64,000 nucleotides of DNA, taken from positions 1,981,001 to 2,045,000 of the forward strand of contig WPIO01000072.1 of assembly GCA_009760855.2 (NCBI GenBank), read 5' to 3'. Of this stretch, positions 37,036 through 48,540 are shown in pieces. The translations under genes and the position numbers were made by a program. Under the pieces are notes generated by a model, which worked only from the letters and a program-made list of their open reading frames with translations, ran no database searches and was not told the origin of the DNA. Every line of letters starts with the position of its first letter. Positions within the stretch are counted from its first letter, which is position 1. The stretch is from Cristatella mucedo. Taxonomy: Eukaryota; Bryozoa; Phylactolaemata; Cristatellidae.

Positions 37036-37444
37036 TGTAGTTTGGTTGCACAGTAGAGAGCCAGCCGATGCCTAACACCGACAGTTTATTCCCAGCACAC
37101 GGAGCCCCAGAGCGCACGGCTTCCCTCAGCCCCTGCCCTCACACGACTGCCCTCCCCTGGTCGACTCCGATGACTCATCGACCACAACTGTGCACCGGCC
37201 AACCCTGATGGTGAATCCACCATCTGGCCACCAGCTGGTCACTGGCCTCTGTCCATACCACATCACAGGCGGACCCCAGCTGTGCACCGGCCCCTCTCGG
37301 TGGTGCTTCTAACAGCTCACCAGTAGCTTATCAGAGGAGCCTGCATACGATACATACATGCGAACTACACGCTCCCTTGACCTTACGGTCACAAGTCAGG
37401 AGCCGGCATACAATACATACATACAAACGTACATACGAACTACA
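37036..37444 (-). repeat. 3' LTR of the Ty3/Gypsy-like element
   Basis: It is 409 bp with TG...CA ends. In element orientation it holds AATAAA (plus-strand 37085-37090), the expected poly(A) signal. Near its U3 edge it has two related units, each starting TGTAGTTCG, separated by the near-palindrome at 37378-37391. Confidence 0.93.
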
Positions 37445-37452
37445 CGCACCCT

Positions 37453-37466
37453 TGACCTTAAGGTCA
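37453..37466. other. Perfect 14-bp palindrome next to the 3' LTR
   Basis: TGACCTTAAGGTCA reads the same on both strands and lies just inside the element beside the 3' LTR. A near copy, TGACCTTACGGTCA, lies in both LTRs (37378-37391 and 41505-41518). Each is followed, in element orientation, by a short A/G-rich run and TGTAGTTCG. Confidence 0.85.
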
Positions 37467-37522
37467 CAAGTTTGCAGCACCAACACATGTAGCTGCAAGG
37501 TACAGAGCAGCAATGAGCAAGT

Positions 37523-39220
37523 CTATCCGGTCAGGACATAATCGTCGTACCGGCGGGGAAGTGTCACAGCGCGCCTGGGCCGCTGTACTGGTTCAGCTCT
37601 GTCCCCTTCAGGTGCAGGGGGCGCCTCTTCCTGCCCTGGTACGAGGCGCAAGTCGGACACGTGGCGATGCTCACCGTCGATCTCGATTCCCACGCCCTGC
37701 CCCTCACTTGTTACCGTGCCCTCGGGCCACTCGGTCGTACAACGAGCGCCGGCAGGCTTCACAAAGACTCGCTGGCCGACAGCATATTGAGTAGTTCTCG
37801 GGCCCTGATCTGTCTGTGCTCTGAAGAGGGGGCTTTTCCACTCATAGGAGAACAGCCTTCTGCAGGGCACTGATTCCTCGTGCAACCCGGCTGTTGGCGA
37901 GATGTTGTACCAATACACCATCATCATGACGTTCTTGCCCGTGCGAGCCGCCATTCCCTTGATGGTCCTGTGGTTTCGCTCAACGATGCCGTTGCCGGAG
38001 GGTTTATAGGCGCAACGGTATATGGGCTCCACGCCCCAGCGGTCGCAAAGACTGCGAAGAGCTGTTGAGCGAAAGCTCGCACCGTTGTCCATGAGCAGCT
38101 GCTGCGGAGGGCCACGCTCCCTAAAAATTTCTCCCAGATTTTGCACCAATGTGTTTTCTCCCTCGTCGGGTATTCGCCTCCAAATAGCGAAACGGCTTGG
38201 TCCACAATCTACCACGGTCAGATATTTTTGGCCCTTGAAATGCGTTACGTCGCAGGCCAGGCGCTGCCAATTCTCGCTTACATCCAGCACGCCTGCACTC
38301 CATGCGACTGGTGCAGGATCGATCGACTTGCAACGAGGGCAAGCCTTCACGACGGCTTCGACGTCCTTCCGCCGGATAGTAGCTTTCGGGTGACACATTC
38401 TGGCAAGGTACAGTGTCCTGTCAACTCCAAAGTGGTGAAGGCTGTGGAAACTCTTTAGGTCGACGCCGACCGCCGGCGAAGACGCCTGCTCTGGAAAAGC
38501 GAGACAGCTTACATTCGCCCTCGTCCATTTCTGAGAGACGCGGGTCAGCTGGTCGGCTTTATTGTTGGATGATCGCACTAGGACTACGGAAGCCTTCAGT
38601 CCACACTCTGACACCGTGTCGGCTATCAGTGCTAGCCTGCGTTTGACAAGCGCCTCTCCCATGCCGTGGGCTCGTACAGGCTTATCTCCAACCAGCAGTG
38701 ACTGTAGCCATCCGTGAACAGTTGCTGAATCTGTCCGAATCTCCACCTGCCGTAATGACCAAGCAATTGCCAGATTGAGGCCCTTGATGATAGCCTCCAG
38801 CTCCGCAAGATTGATGTGGGCTACGTCGTCCGCTTTTCGCAGCCAGGAGGCATCCTCGACGATTCTTCCTCCTATATCCAGGCATGTGCCGATAGCAAGG
38901 CTGCTGGCATCACACCAGAGGATGCCACTATCCAGATTCGGCACATTCCAAATGCCTGAAACTGGATCGTCGGCATGCAATCGCTGCATCAACTCACCCG
39001 CCATGGCTATGACATTTTCACCAACGACTGAGTCCCAATCGACATCGCCAGCAGCTCGCTTTAGGTAACTGCAGGCCGGGCGAAGCCAGCCTGCGATTGG
39101 GAAATGCCCGATCAGCTGCCCGCACCACGAAAACAGCTGGCGTCGCGATGGGGCGTTAGGCAATGCGCTCACCACGTTATCGCGGCGCCAACAAAGCTCC
39201 TCACCTTCGTGGGCCTGCAT
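37523..39220 (-). pseudogene. LTR-element pol, RNase H and integrase
   Basis: This 565-codon frame begins in the tether after the reverse transcriptase. RNase H shows ILWCDAS, NLAELEA, IRTDSAT and NKADQL, giving the D-E-D-D set. The integrase has the HHCC zinc fold (FHSLHHFGVDR...CPRC) and the DDE core: LACDVTHF, LLMDNGASF and GNGIVERNHR. A C-terminal basic region follows. The frame ends at TAA about 80 bp before the 3' LTR. All catalytic residues appear present; the frame itself is out of phase with the reverse transcriptase. Confidence 0.87.
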
Positions 39221-40206
39221 ACTCGAAGGCCAAGGACCCTTCCGCCAGCGAGGCTTTCTGGCGGCTTAGCCTCCAAACCAAATGTTCGTAGCAAGTCGAT
39301 TACATCACCATTCGAGACAACGCTGTTATTGACAACAATATCGTCGACAAACGAATCGGTACCAGCACGAACTCGCTCATCCATGGACAAGACCTTTGTC
39401 AGAATCGCGGTCATTATTTTCGGGGCGACATTAAGTCCGAAACCTAGTCGTGTGAGGCAGTACCGACGGCCTTTGTACTCCACGACCTGATATTGCCAGA
39501 GAGCGGGATCAACATGCACCTGCAAGTATGCTTTTCGCAGGTCAATTATGCTCACGCTCTCGCCCAGCCGTCGCCACGCTCTGAGCTTGGTGCTACACAC
39601 ATCGCCACCAGCCGTGTGACTCGATATAAACTGATTAAGTTCTCGGTAGTCCATCACGGGCCTCACTTTGCCTTTACTTGCCTGTACGACGGCCATTAGA
39701 GGGATCAGGCCACCACAATGACCAGCGAACGGCTGCAACCAGCCTTCCTTGATCCACTCTTCCACCTCCTTTTCGTAGTCGGCACGAATTTCCTCTCCCA
39801 CATATGAAGCGACATGGTTCGTCAATTGGTGGACGACATAACGATTCGTCCACTCCCACTTGACTGACCAGCGCCCCCGATGGAAAACTGCCTTAAAGTC
39901 CTTGTCCTCAATCAGTACGTCAGCGGCCGACGATGCTACAGCACGTTTGACACTAGGAGACGCCACTACTGCTGCCTCGGAACGGTGTGCTGGCTCTGGA
40001 ACTCTCCTTTGGCACATGAACTCAACATGACCAGCGGAAGGACCGATAATCACGCCGCCTAGGAGTTCAATGGCATCCATACCGAGTAGTAACCCGAAAC
40101 CAGGAAGAACATCTGACACAAGGCAGTCCAGCACTATGGTTCGTCCGCAGAGGGCTACCGTAGCGACGCACGTGGACTTGCAGACAGCCGTGGCTCCATT
40201 CATCAT
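39169..40206 (-). pseudogene. LTR-element pol, protease end and reverse transcriptase
   Basis: The first 55 codons hold the second half of the protease fold, with GLLLGMD. The reverse transcriptase follows with VRPVMDYRELNQF, SIIDLRKAYLQVHV (catalytic Asp), YCLTRLGFGLNVAP and SFVDDIVV, where VDD is the catalytic pair. The frame begins right after the TAA ending the gag frame and is in phase with it. At its 3' end it overlaps the RNase H/integrase frame by about 50 bp in another phase. The product is broken unless the stop and the shift are recoded or are sequence errors. Confidence 0.85.
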
Positions 40207-40212
40207 TACGAC

Positions 40213-41121
40213 TTAATCGCACGCTCGCCTCACCCTCGCAGGGTCCGCAAGCGTCGCCGAAATGATGGACCTCGAGCACCCAGTATCCACGAGCGCAGAC
40301 CCCTCGGAGTTTTCGATGAGGACACGTACCGAAGGAAGGCGCGCCATAATGGAGGGGAAAGCACCGGCGCAGTAATGCGTGCTCTCCCCTACTCGTTTTT
40401 TTGGCCAGTTTGGTACGACCGCCCGATCCGAGCAGTTAGCAGCGAGATGTTGAATGCTCCCACAGACGTAACAGTGCCTCCCGCGACCACGGCGCGCCGC
40501 TTTAGAAGGACAATCACGGCGTAAGTGCCCGATCGCCTTGCATAGGAAACACACAACATCTCTGTTATTCGGTGCCTGGGGAGGCCATCCCGAACGAGAA
40601 CCGGATGCGAAGCAACTTTCTGCCGCCTTCGGAATGCTGACGCTTGCCTTCACTATGACCCGAGCCTTCTCGACAAGAACATCCGCAGGCATTTCCGCGA
40701 GGTTGCATGAGGCTCGGAGGTGCCTCTTTGCGGCCTCCGGCAGCCCAGCAACAAAGGCGCATTTGACAAAATCACCGGCCACCAGCCTAGCCAACCGATT
40801 CAAGTCCGCCCGAAAGCCATCCACATTTTCACCTTCAGCAAGGCGACGCGAGGCGAATTCCTCGTAGGCATCGAAGCGATTCGGCGAGAATGCTGCCAGC
40901 AGCGCTTTTCTTACCGTGGCGTAGTCTTCCTTAGCTGCCTCGGGGACGCCATCGTATACGGCGTATGCCACACGTGTAAGGAATAGCGGCAGGAAATTTT
41001 GCAATTCATCAACCCCTTGCATCTTGGCCAATCTTTCGAACCGATTTAGCCATTCAGCGAAGTCTCCGCTGCCGTTGAATTGCGAAATTTTTCCTTCCAT
41101 TAGTTGTACTTTCAGACTCAT
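40213..41121 (-). CDS. LTR-element gag, running into the start of protease
   Basis: The capsid-type start MSLKVQLMEGKISQFNG leads a 302-codon frame. I take the ATG at 41121 because the upstream ATG at 41244 would lie inside the LTR. Two CCHC zinc knuckles, CFLCKAIGHLRRDC and CYVCGSIQHLAANC, lie in the second half; such knuckles bind the genomic RNA in the nucleocapsid. Near the end, ALVDTGCSRSII holds the aspartic-protease DTG. The frame then meets a TAA at 40213-40215. The next open frame starts seven bases later in the same frame, so the stop cuts the protease rather than separating gag from pol. Confidence 0.85.
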   Translation of the reverse strand: MSLKVQLMEGKISQFNGSGDFAEWLNRFERLAKMQGVDELQNFLPLFLTRVAYAVYDGVPEAAKEDYATVRKALLAAFSPNRFDAYEEFASRRLAEGENVDGFRADLNRLARLVAGDFVKCAFVAGLPEAAKRHLRASCNLAEMPADVLVEKARVIVKASVSIPKAAESCFASGSRSGWPPQAPNNRDVVCFLCKAIGHLRRDCPSKAARRGRGRHCYVCGSIQHLAANCSDRAVVPNWPKKRVGESTHYCAGAFPSIMARLPSVRVLIENSEGSALVDTGCSRSIISATLADPARVRRACD

Positions 41122-41162
41122 CGTTATACGGACCACACAGTCGCTCCCGCCGAGAAATAGCT

Positions 41163-41571
41163 TGTAGTTTGGTTGCACAGTAGAGAGCCAGCCGATGCCT
41201 AACACCGACAGTTTATTCCCAGCACACGGAGCCCCAGAGCGCACGGCTTCCCTCAGCCCCTGCCCTCACACGACTGCCCTCCCCTGGTCGACTCCGATGA
41301 CTCATCGACCACAACTGTGCACCGGCCAACCCTGATGGTGAATCCACCATCTGGCCACCAGCTGGTCACTGGCCTCTGTCCATACCACATCACAGGCGGA
41401 CCCCAGCTGTGCACCGGCCCCTCTCGGTGGTGCTTCTAACAGCTCACCAGTAGCTTATCAGAGGAGCCTGCATACGATACATACATGCGAACTACACGCT
41501 CCCTTGACCTTACGGTCACAAGTCAGGAGCCGGCATACAATACATACATACAAACGTACATACGAACTACA
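41163..41571 (-). repeat. 5' LTR of the Ty3/Gypsy-like element
   Basis: I found no difference over 409 bp from the copy at 37036-37444. Its AATAAA lies at 41212-41217 and its near-palindrome at 41505-41518. The gag ATG follows about 41 nt after the LTR end. Confidence 0.93.
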
Positions 41572-41576
41572 GGAGA
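41572..41576. repeat. Right target-site duplication (GGAGA)
   Basis: It matches 37031-37035 on the other side of the element. Confidence 0.85.
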
Positions 41577-42109
41577 AGCGCTGAGATACTAAGAAGCAGA
41601 AGAAGCGTACTAAGGACGACATCAATCAGCAAAGGTCAGTAATGGCTAATCTAGACGAGGTCAAGGGCGAAAGGTGACCAATGTAGCACAGATGCAGGCC
41701 ACGTTAAATATCCATGTACTGAAATTGAGTAAACCATACCGCTTTGCAAGCTTGGGAAGCCTATGATTTTACGCAAGAGTACAAAACTGGCTGCTTCTAA
41801 GTTGCATATGTCCGGTACCTTAAGAGGAGGTGTGACAAAGTGGTCGCTCACCATGTGCCGGTAGTAGCCACTGCCGAGCTTGTGACTGCGGCAGCTTCCT
41901 TCGAGGCCTGCTATCGTAGCAGCTGTTGACGAGACGTTGTTCTGATGCATGTCTGATTCTGTTGCTGTGATGCTGGTCAAACTGCTTATTGGTGACCTGT
42001 TTGGTGACGGTGTCTCTGCTACGAGTCATGTGATATTTGATAGCCCTCACCGCGTGCCCGATCAGAAACCATGATTTGGCAATGTTCAGAGTGGTGACAG
42101 TTCAAAGTA
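41577..42109. other. Intergenic, nothing recognised
   Basis: About 530 bp between the LTR element and the next LINE copy. Only short open frames without conserved motifs are seen. Confidence 0.4.
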
Positions 42110-42934
42110 TGGTGAATATCCATGGTTTTTATTGACAGAGACGTGTATTCGTGACATCTCGTCTCGACTTCTGCAACTCACTGCTAAACTCTCCTGCCTA
42201 ACACCCAAATGGTCTTTATGACTTTGTGGAGTTACTGACGGAGATACAACAACAACAACAACAACTGGCCTACCAGCATGTGCGATCAAGCGATTGCAGC
42301 TGGTGCAAAACTCTGCAGCTAGGCTTGTCTGTCGTGAGTGTCGCCGTTGCCACATTACTCCACTTCTCGCCGACCTTCACTGGCTACCAGTCAAGCAACG
42401 GATTGACTTCAAGGTTTTGTCGTTCACTTTTAGGTCCCTTCATTCTTTGGCTCCAGCCTATCTCTCCGACATACTCCCCCATCAGGCCAGTCATCGTACC
42501 ACCCGCTTTTCGGAATCCAACAGTCTAGAAATACCTCGTACAAATCTCAAATCCTTTGGAGACCGTGCATTTAGTTCGTATGCTCCCAAAGCTTGGAACT
42601 CCCTCCCGACCTGCGTCAGAACATCCCCTGACCTGACCACATTTAAAAGGAACTTAAAAACACACCTATTTAGGACAGCATTTAGTGGGTCCCTGTGATT
42701 CGTCCTTCACGTGCCTATTCGTGCTGACACTGTGCATGCTGCCACTAACCACATTTGCATGCTGACCCTGTGCATGTCACCCCTAACCATGTTATTCATT
42801 TTGTTTGCTTTTCAAGCATGATTTTACTTACCATTTAATTGCGTTTCCCCTTGCAGCAAATGTAAAGCGCCTATAAAGAGATTAAGTTCTCTGATGGCAC
42901 TTTATCAAGTACATTATTATTATTATTATTAGAG
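42110..42934 (+). mobile_element. CR1/L2-like LINE copy, 5'-truncated
   Basis: It starts in the [10 protein letters not shown] region and carries the C-terminal ORF2 block from 42294 ([26 protein letters not shown]) to SGSL at 42698. The family 3' UTR and a TTATTATTATTATTA tail follow. About 70 bp including (CAA)n near 42195-42265 interrupt the coding part and look like a later insertion or local expansion. Confidence 0.82.
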
Positions 42935-45604
42935 ACGACTGCCGGTTGATTTTAAGTTTTATGTGTCTCGAATCGTCATCACGTTTCTGTCGGTCTAGGG
43001 AAGTTTCTTCTTTTACTTGCCGAGATGCCTACTCTGTGGCTATGCCGTCGACATTCCAACTTGGTTAATTAAATGCGTAGTCTCCCATTTCTATTACATC
43101 GTTAATCTTTGATGGAAAATCACTAAATGTATTTCACTAACGCGATGGCCTTTTTTGTTAGCGATCGCGGGTTTGCAGACGGAAATTATACGTACCTCTC
43201 GATCCTCAGCTGTCTGCAGATGCTGTAGTTGAGATTAACCACTACTGCGCCTCTCTGACGACTCGAATTATAAGCGGTGAACTCGGATTATAAGCGGCTC
43301 GCGATAAGGCTCAATGCTGAGATGGTAACCTAACAGGTATACAGTAGTTGAATACTTAAGTAAGTGTTTAACAGTTATTAGTCCCGTTTATCGAGCTGTA
43401 CGCTACTACGTCGGTACCTCGTATGTTTGCCTTTGCTGGATAATTGCTACCGTTCGGATTATTGAATCTGGAGTGCTTTGCACCCGAAATTATTTCGTGG
43501 CTGTGGTCGTAGCCAGTCAGTAGTAATCATTTTTACATCCTGAGCTTGGCAAAATTAAAGAAGTTCGCGGGGCCCACCTCGATAGTCTGCTGGATGTAGC
43601 GATGGCGAATGAACACGATGTACCGACTACAGAAAAGACCTACCGACTACAGAAAAGGCCTGCAAATGCGAAGCAGACAACGCCCGAACTAAAGCTGTGC
43701 TAAAGCTGTTTGCATTTCGAAGCACGAAGAAAGGCGAGTTCAAGCGTGGCAAATACAAATGCTGTTAGGACTCACACAGGCTGAGCTTTACAAATAGGAT
43801 GTGCTCGCAACCGTTGGATCGGCTGCTTCAAGATAGAAGGATGAAGGGAGGGGGATATGCACCGACCGATGAGGCAGCAGAAAGTCTCGAGCCGGCGATG
43901 GTCACGTGATCATAAATGCGATCGCCGGACCAGAGCTGGCAGCTAGCCAAAGCAGATGGCAGGCCTCCCAGGTGAGCATGGTGAGGCAGCCCAGCGATTG
44001 GTTGACTTAGCAGCGATTGGTTGACTTAGAGCGGGAAAGGTATCCGCATCGACCGGACGGCCTCCGCCCACACCTGGTTCAACGAATTACCACGATCCAC
44101 CGAAATCCAATCTTATTCAGCAAAAATTAACCGAAGCTCCACTATTGAGTGAATGCTTTAATACATCGTCGTTTTAGCGTACAGACAAAATTTTATGCTA
44201 CATCACTCAAGCGTTCTCAAGCAAATTCGAAGACGCTAGCAACAACCGAAATCTGCCTAAAATCCACAGGAAATCTTCTGCGAGGAGCTCCAACTTGAAT
44301 TGCATATTTCACTTCGGTATCGTTCAAGTGTACCTGTACAATTTTTCCCCATATCGCATTCTCAGGCAATCCACTCAGTCGATTGCAGTGGATTTCGGTA
44401 GATTGTGGTATTAGCCCGAGCCGCTGCAGCCGATTGAACGGGATTCGATGACAACACACACAGGCTACGGCGATACATTTTGTGGACGCACTTGACCGAT
44501 AGAGTTGTGTAATGTTTGGTTGGAGTTGCAGCTTCGTACAGGCGATTTCTGGTGGCTTTTCGGCAGATTGCGGTAGATGGCCAGAGTCTTTATATACAAG
44601 TTTGCACGGGAGCCGCTCGAGCGAAATGGTGTGAAATATGGTGGGTAATTGTAACTACGGTGCACTAAAATATCTACTCAAAATTCTAGCTTTGCACTAC
44701 CAATTTCATGTCGATTTTTGCTAAATTGGAGTGAACTCCGGCATTTTGTTGCACCCATCAACACCTGACTGCCTATTAAGTTTATCTCCAATCTATCGAC
44801 ACCATCGCCAGTCTATACTCAGTTCATTAAAGGAACGGGAGCCACCAACTGGCGGGCCGCAGAGTGAAGCTAGCATGACTCATATGTCTGTCAGGAACGC
44901 CGATTCCTATAGTTCACAAATCAAATGTACTGTGGTATAGAAACAGAGGACCCCGAGCTCTCAAGGCCTAAAGCTGATGTTTCCTGAGGCTACCTCTCAT
45001 GGCTGTGAGCATCAAAGTTTGGCATACATGGCATCTCTACTAATTATAGTGAGCAAGTCCGTCACACCGAAAGGTGACGCATTGCGTCACGTGGCAAGAG
45101 GGCGAACTTTCGTCAAGCAGCGAGATGGCGAAACCGTGTGGATAGTTATCAATGTGCCCCCGGCTGAACTCATGCCCCGCCCTCTGGGCAGGCAATTCAT
45201 TGCCCAGCTGCTAGTGCAAAGCTAACGATGAAAACCTCAAATGGTGAAAACAGTTGTCGATTTTCGCTAGAAGCTAAATCACAGCAGGAGTACATTTATT
45301 TAGGCTCAAGAGTATCGATATTGGCTAGAAAATGCTCAGGGCGAGCAGTAGGACCCGTTATTGTAGAGAAGCTTGGTGATCGCCACCACACTAGCTCAAC
45401 CTGACCTTGAGCAGAGCATATTGTCCCTAGGCACAGGATCGCTACAACCCCTTAGAGGTAGTCAGCTGTACTCGGGGAGCACGGCCCGGCGGAGTCTGTA
45501 ACTGACCCTATGCTTTAGTGTCCGTGCAAGCCTGAATCTATCCAATCTATCGGTGCCAGACGGTCAGTAAAGCTTTGAGGTAGGCAACCCAAGAGTAAAA
45601 TAAA
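42935..45604. other. Intergenic, no gene recognised
   Basis: Short local duplications occur (CCGACTACAGAAAAG twice near 43625-43660; AGCGATTGGTTGACTTAG twice near 43993-44030). A plus-strand frame at 44977-45225 is open for 82 codons but has no recognisable motif or supporting splice signals. Confidence 0.4.
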
Positions 45605-45735
45605 ATTAAAGGTCGACTGATTCAACAGCTTTACTTATCGGAGAACGGCTTTAGCTGCTATTGCCCCCTGCTTGCAGTAGGCAATAAATGACTGCCTGCT
45701 ATAGGGCTCGAGCTTCAGGTCGTCAAGCTCGAACT
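45605..45735 (-). repeat. tRNA-derived SINE, copy 7
   Basis: On the minus strand a decayed head with GACCTGAAGCTCGAGCCC is followed by a GCAAGCAGGGGGCAATAGC body and the AAGCTGTTGAATCAG end. Divergence is high. Confidence 0.6.
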
Positions 45736-46215
45736 TCATTCACATTTGGTGCCAGAAAAGTCGAGATTGGACTTTGACAAAATGTTAAGTACTTGACGAA
45801 AAGCTCAGCTGTTCGCCATGGTCCGAGACTGCGACCAACTTAAAGAGGTGGAATAACAATTCTCTAGCCGTAATATGAACCCAAAGCAGTCTGATAAGTG
45901 CTTGCGTCGTATACCCTCTAGGAAACATATCTCGGCCTAGCATATCTACTTGTCGGTGTGGTAGTGTAGACCGTCTACCAAGCAAAAACTGGCCCAACCT
46001 ATCGAGAGAAACAAGTAGTCCAGGCCAACATTGAAGGACAGCCTACTAATTCCACGACTCGGTGGTAAATAAGAAAACATACGAGTTGAGTAGGATTCTT
46101 TAATTTCTTTAGAAGAACCAATGCATAGAATATTTTTCAAGCCAAGTAATTTAGAACCGGAAAAATCAAAGGAAAGCACGTGACAATGCTCATATTTTGT
46201 ATCAATAACACTAAC

Positions 46216-46478
46216 TGTTGCAAGCAGCCGACGTCAATCATGATGGCCACCTGGCGATCCTCGAATATAAGAAAGTTGTAGAATGTCTTGCAGGACTCGC
46301 ACCACGTCCACAGGATCTTACAACAACAGTGATAAGCAGCATGCAGGTCATCGTTAAAGCTCTCCTGAACAAATGCGAATATTCGAATATAATATGAATC
46401 AACTATCCAAGCTAGCCTCTAGTTCTTTACCTTCACCGAGTGGGTCGACAAAGACTGATGTGCTTCCACGCTTTTCAC
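46216..46478 (-). other. Two exon-like open segments, unassigned
   Basis: On the minus strand 46431-46478 is flanked by TTGTAG and GTAAAG. The stretch 46216-46364 is flanked by TTCAG and GTTAGT and reads 49 open, cysteine-rich codons. If joined, the phases give an early stop, so they are not exons of one intact transcript as drawn. They could be relics of a transposon or gene, or chance. Confidence 0.15.
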
Positions 46479-47336
46479 CTACAATAAAAGTTACTGGAAT
46501 GCATAACAAATCGAAGAAAAGGTGACATGCTTCTGATATCTTCAGGTTAGAGCATTGACCAGGCTGCTTCAGCTGGCACGGGAAAAATGGACAGCCTAGT
46601 TCAAATAGGGATGGAAACATGAAATAAAAGACTTTTGGCTGCTATGCATCTTCTTGTCATAAGCAGCACCTAACCACTGCCCACAACGAAAATAACGACT
46701 AACTGAGTCGCCACTTTCCAACGGCAAGCAACCCTATTATCGTGACAGGCATTGAGTAAGATGCATATTACGTCGTTTTCAAGTAACTCAACTCCCTAGC
46801 AGCATGTCACGTGTCACTGCACAATGCACAGTAAAAAAAATTATGAAAAATTACTAGCCTATTCACAACAGTCGCCGGGATTCTGACCTGGGGCTACTCA
46901 TGACTGGTAGGTATGCCGGCAAGATGCTTGCAGTTATTCTTCACGGCATCGATTGTCAAGCACAAAATTTCTGTTGCCGGCCCAGCACTCAACAACCCGA
47001 ATGGCATACATCCGCCAAAGCCAGACATGGGTCACACCCGAGAAGATCTAGCACAAGCACCTGCTCTAGCAAAACACTCACACACCTTCATCCAGCAGAA
47101 CTCGAGCAGAGCTCGGGTACATTGCTAAGTTACAAGCACTTCATTGAACGATGGACAGGGAACCGGCAGCGTGCTATATCAGCCAGATTATGACTGATAT
47201 TCAGCATTAACGGTTCCTAAATTATAGCGGCCAGGAAACGATCGTGCGAAAAGCTATGGCCAAAAGCCGAAGCAATAGGAAGAGTGCTGTTGTTCTAGCA
47301 GTTCAGCCAATTTAAACTCTAGGCTTTGCACAGTAC

Positions 47337-47428
47337 GAGATTTGTAGTAGGTCATGGCCGAGATTTGTAGCAGGTCATGGCCGAGATTTGTACCATGTCA
47401 TGGCCGAGAGTTGCACCATGTCATGGCT
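47337..47428. repeat. Minisatellite, four 23-bp units
   Basis: Four consecutive 23-bp units each contain GAGA.TTG.A and GTCATGGC. Units 1-3 differ at one to three positions; the fourth is more diverged. Confidence 0.85.
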
Positions 47429-48005
47429 GCAGTTGAACACATGTAACCCGTCGTCACTGTCGAATAGAGTTCTTTACACTATGGGTATGAACTTGATAGG
47501 CTAAGGCTGTCGAGCTCAGCTAATAATGTCGGCATACCTGTGTGCATTGGTGCTAGAACTGCAAGTCGCTAGCTGTGATACATGGTTTAGTGCTTCACCG
47601 GTATTCGTTGCAGGTGGGCTGGGATTACTACCGTTAGGAGAACTGTGTTTGCAGCCTAGTTCTGTACACACCTGGAAGCCGCACACACGTTGAAACTACT
47701 GTGCCTCAGTCGGTGCTCTGACTGTTGTCTCGGTGCTTTGGTGCGAGCTGTTCGAAATGACATGTTCTGGATCTTGTGATTACGAAGGAGGTCAGCCTCA
47801 GTGACCTTGTTTCTCGATTACTTACAGATTACTCGGATCATTGCTCAATCTCGTTTACTGCTCACATGCCTTCGTATGAGTACGGCAGCATCGAGCTAGT
47901 ATAGAAAAGCAATTTAAAAATAATTGGTACTGGGAATTTTTCTTAACCTGTTCAGGATACGGTTCTTCTTGATCTGCATCCAGACTCGGTGGACGGCCCA
48001 GATAC

Positions 48006-48540
48006 TCTTACTATGCAGTAAACTCGAAACTCAGGAGTGCTCTCGAAAAGCATGTTCTCCTAAAGACTGTCCTTTGCTGAAGGAGCTCTCGTGGCTTCCG
48101 ATTGATCAACAGATACAGGATGCAGAGCAAATTCTTATTCTGATCTGCCAGACTCCCAATGGCCTAGCTTCTTCATACCAGCACACGTGCTGCATCAGTT
48201 TCAACCTCTTTGTGCACTCAAGTTCTGTTGAGGCAATAAATTAGCTGTTCCATTCTATCATTTAAAGACCGTTGGCAGCAGAAGCAGCTTTTACTCTGCA
48301 GATTCTAAACTGTGGAACTCACTCCTACAATGCTTATGCAACCAAGTAATCCCTTCTGCTGCCAGCTCTGGGACATTCTTTTCAGCCGTCCTACAGTGGT
48401 ACTTCCACACTACCCACCTCCTCGACTGCATTTCCGACTCAGCTATGCTTCTTGCTTTCTCCTCGATGCTCAAGATGGAGTGTGTTGGTTTGCTGCCGAA
48501 AGCACAGAAAGGTCTTCTAGGCTTTGGCTGTGCCAATAAA
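48006..48540 (+). mobile_element. Fragment of a second LINE-like family
   Basis: The part near 48075-48200 translates in pieces to LKELSWLPIDQQIQ and PNGLASSY, the C-terminal block of CR1-type ORF2 proteins but distinct from the main family here. A KLWNSLLQ-like segment follows near 48310. The end (48360-48540) matches a second site at 51350-51480. Frames are broken. Confidence 0.5.

Larger units (their letters stand above)
37036..41571 (-). mobile_element. Ty3/Gypsy-like LTR retrotransposon, structurally complete insertion
   Basis: Two 409-bp LTRs (37036-37444 and 41163-41571) bound the element. By eye they are identical, start TG and end CA, and are flanked by GGAGA duplications. The order on the minus strand is gag with two zinc knuckles, protease, reverse transcriptase, RNase H, integrase, as in Ty3/Gypsy. 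No envelope gene is visible. Identical LTRs imply very recent insertion. Even so, an in-frame stop lies within the protease region and a frameshift lies between reverse transcriptase and RNase H. A standard TGG primer-binding site was not seen next to the 5' LTR. Confidence 0.92.

Noticed and set aside
40207-40215. Gag-pol readthrough stop of the kind used by some retroviruses
   Set aside because: The stop is not at the gag-protease border but inside the protease, after the DTG. A nonsense change or an error is more likely, though the question is kept as a finding.
41122-41244. Upstream ATG as the gag start
   Set aside because: That start lies within the 5' LTR and would encode leader residues unlike gag. 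The ATG at 41121 follows the LTR and begins a capsid-like sequence.
44977-45225. 82-codon plus-strand frame as a small gene
   Set aside because: No known motif, no nearby promoter or poly(A) signal, and length within chance for this region.
47337-47428. CRISPR-like direct repeats
   Set aside because: The 23-bp units are directly adjacent with no unique spacers, and the genome is animal. It is a minisatellite.
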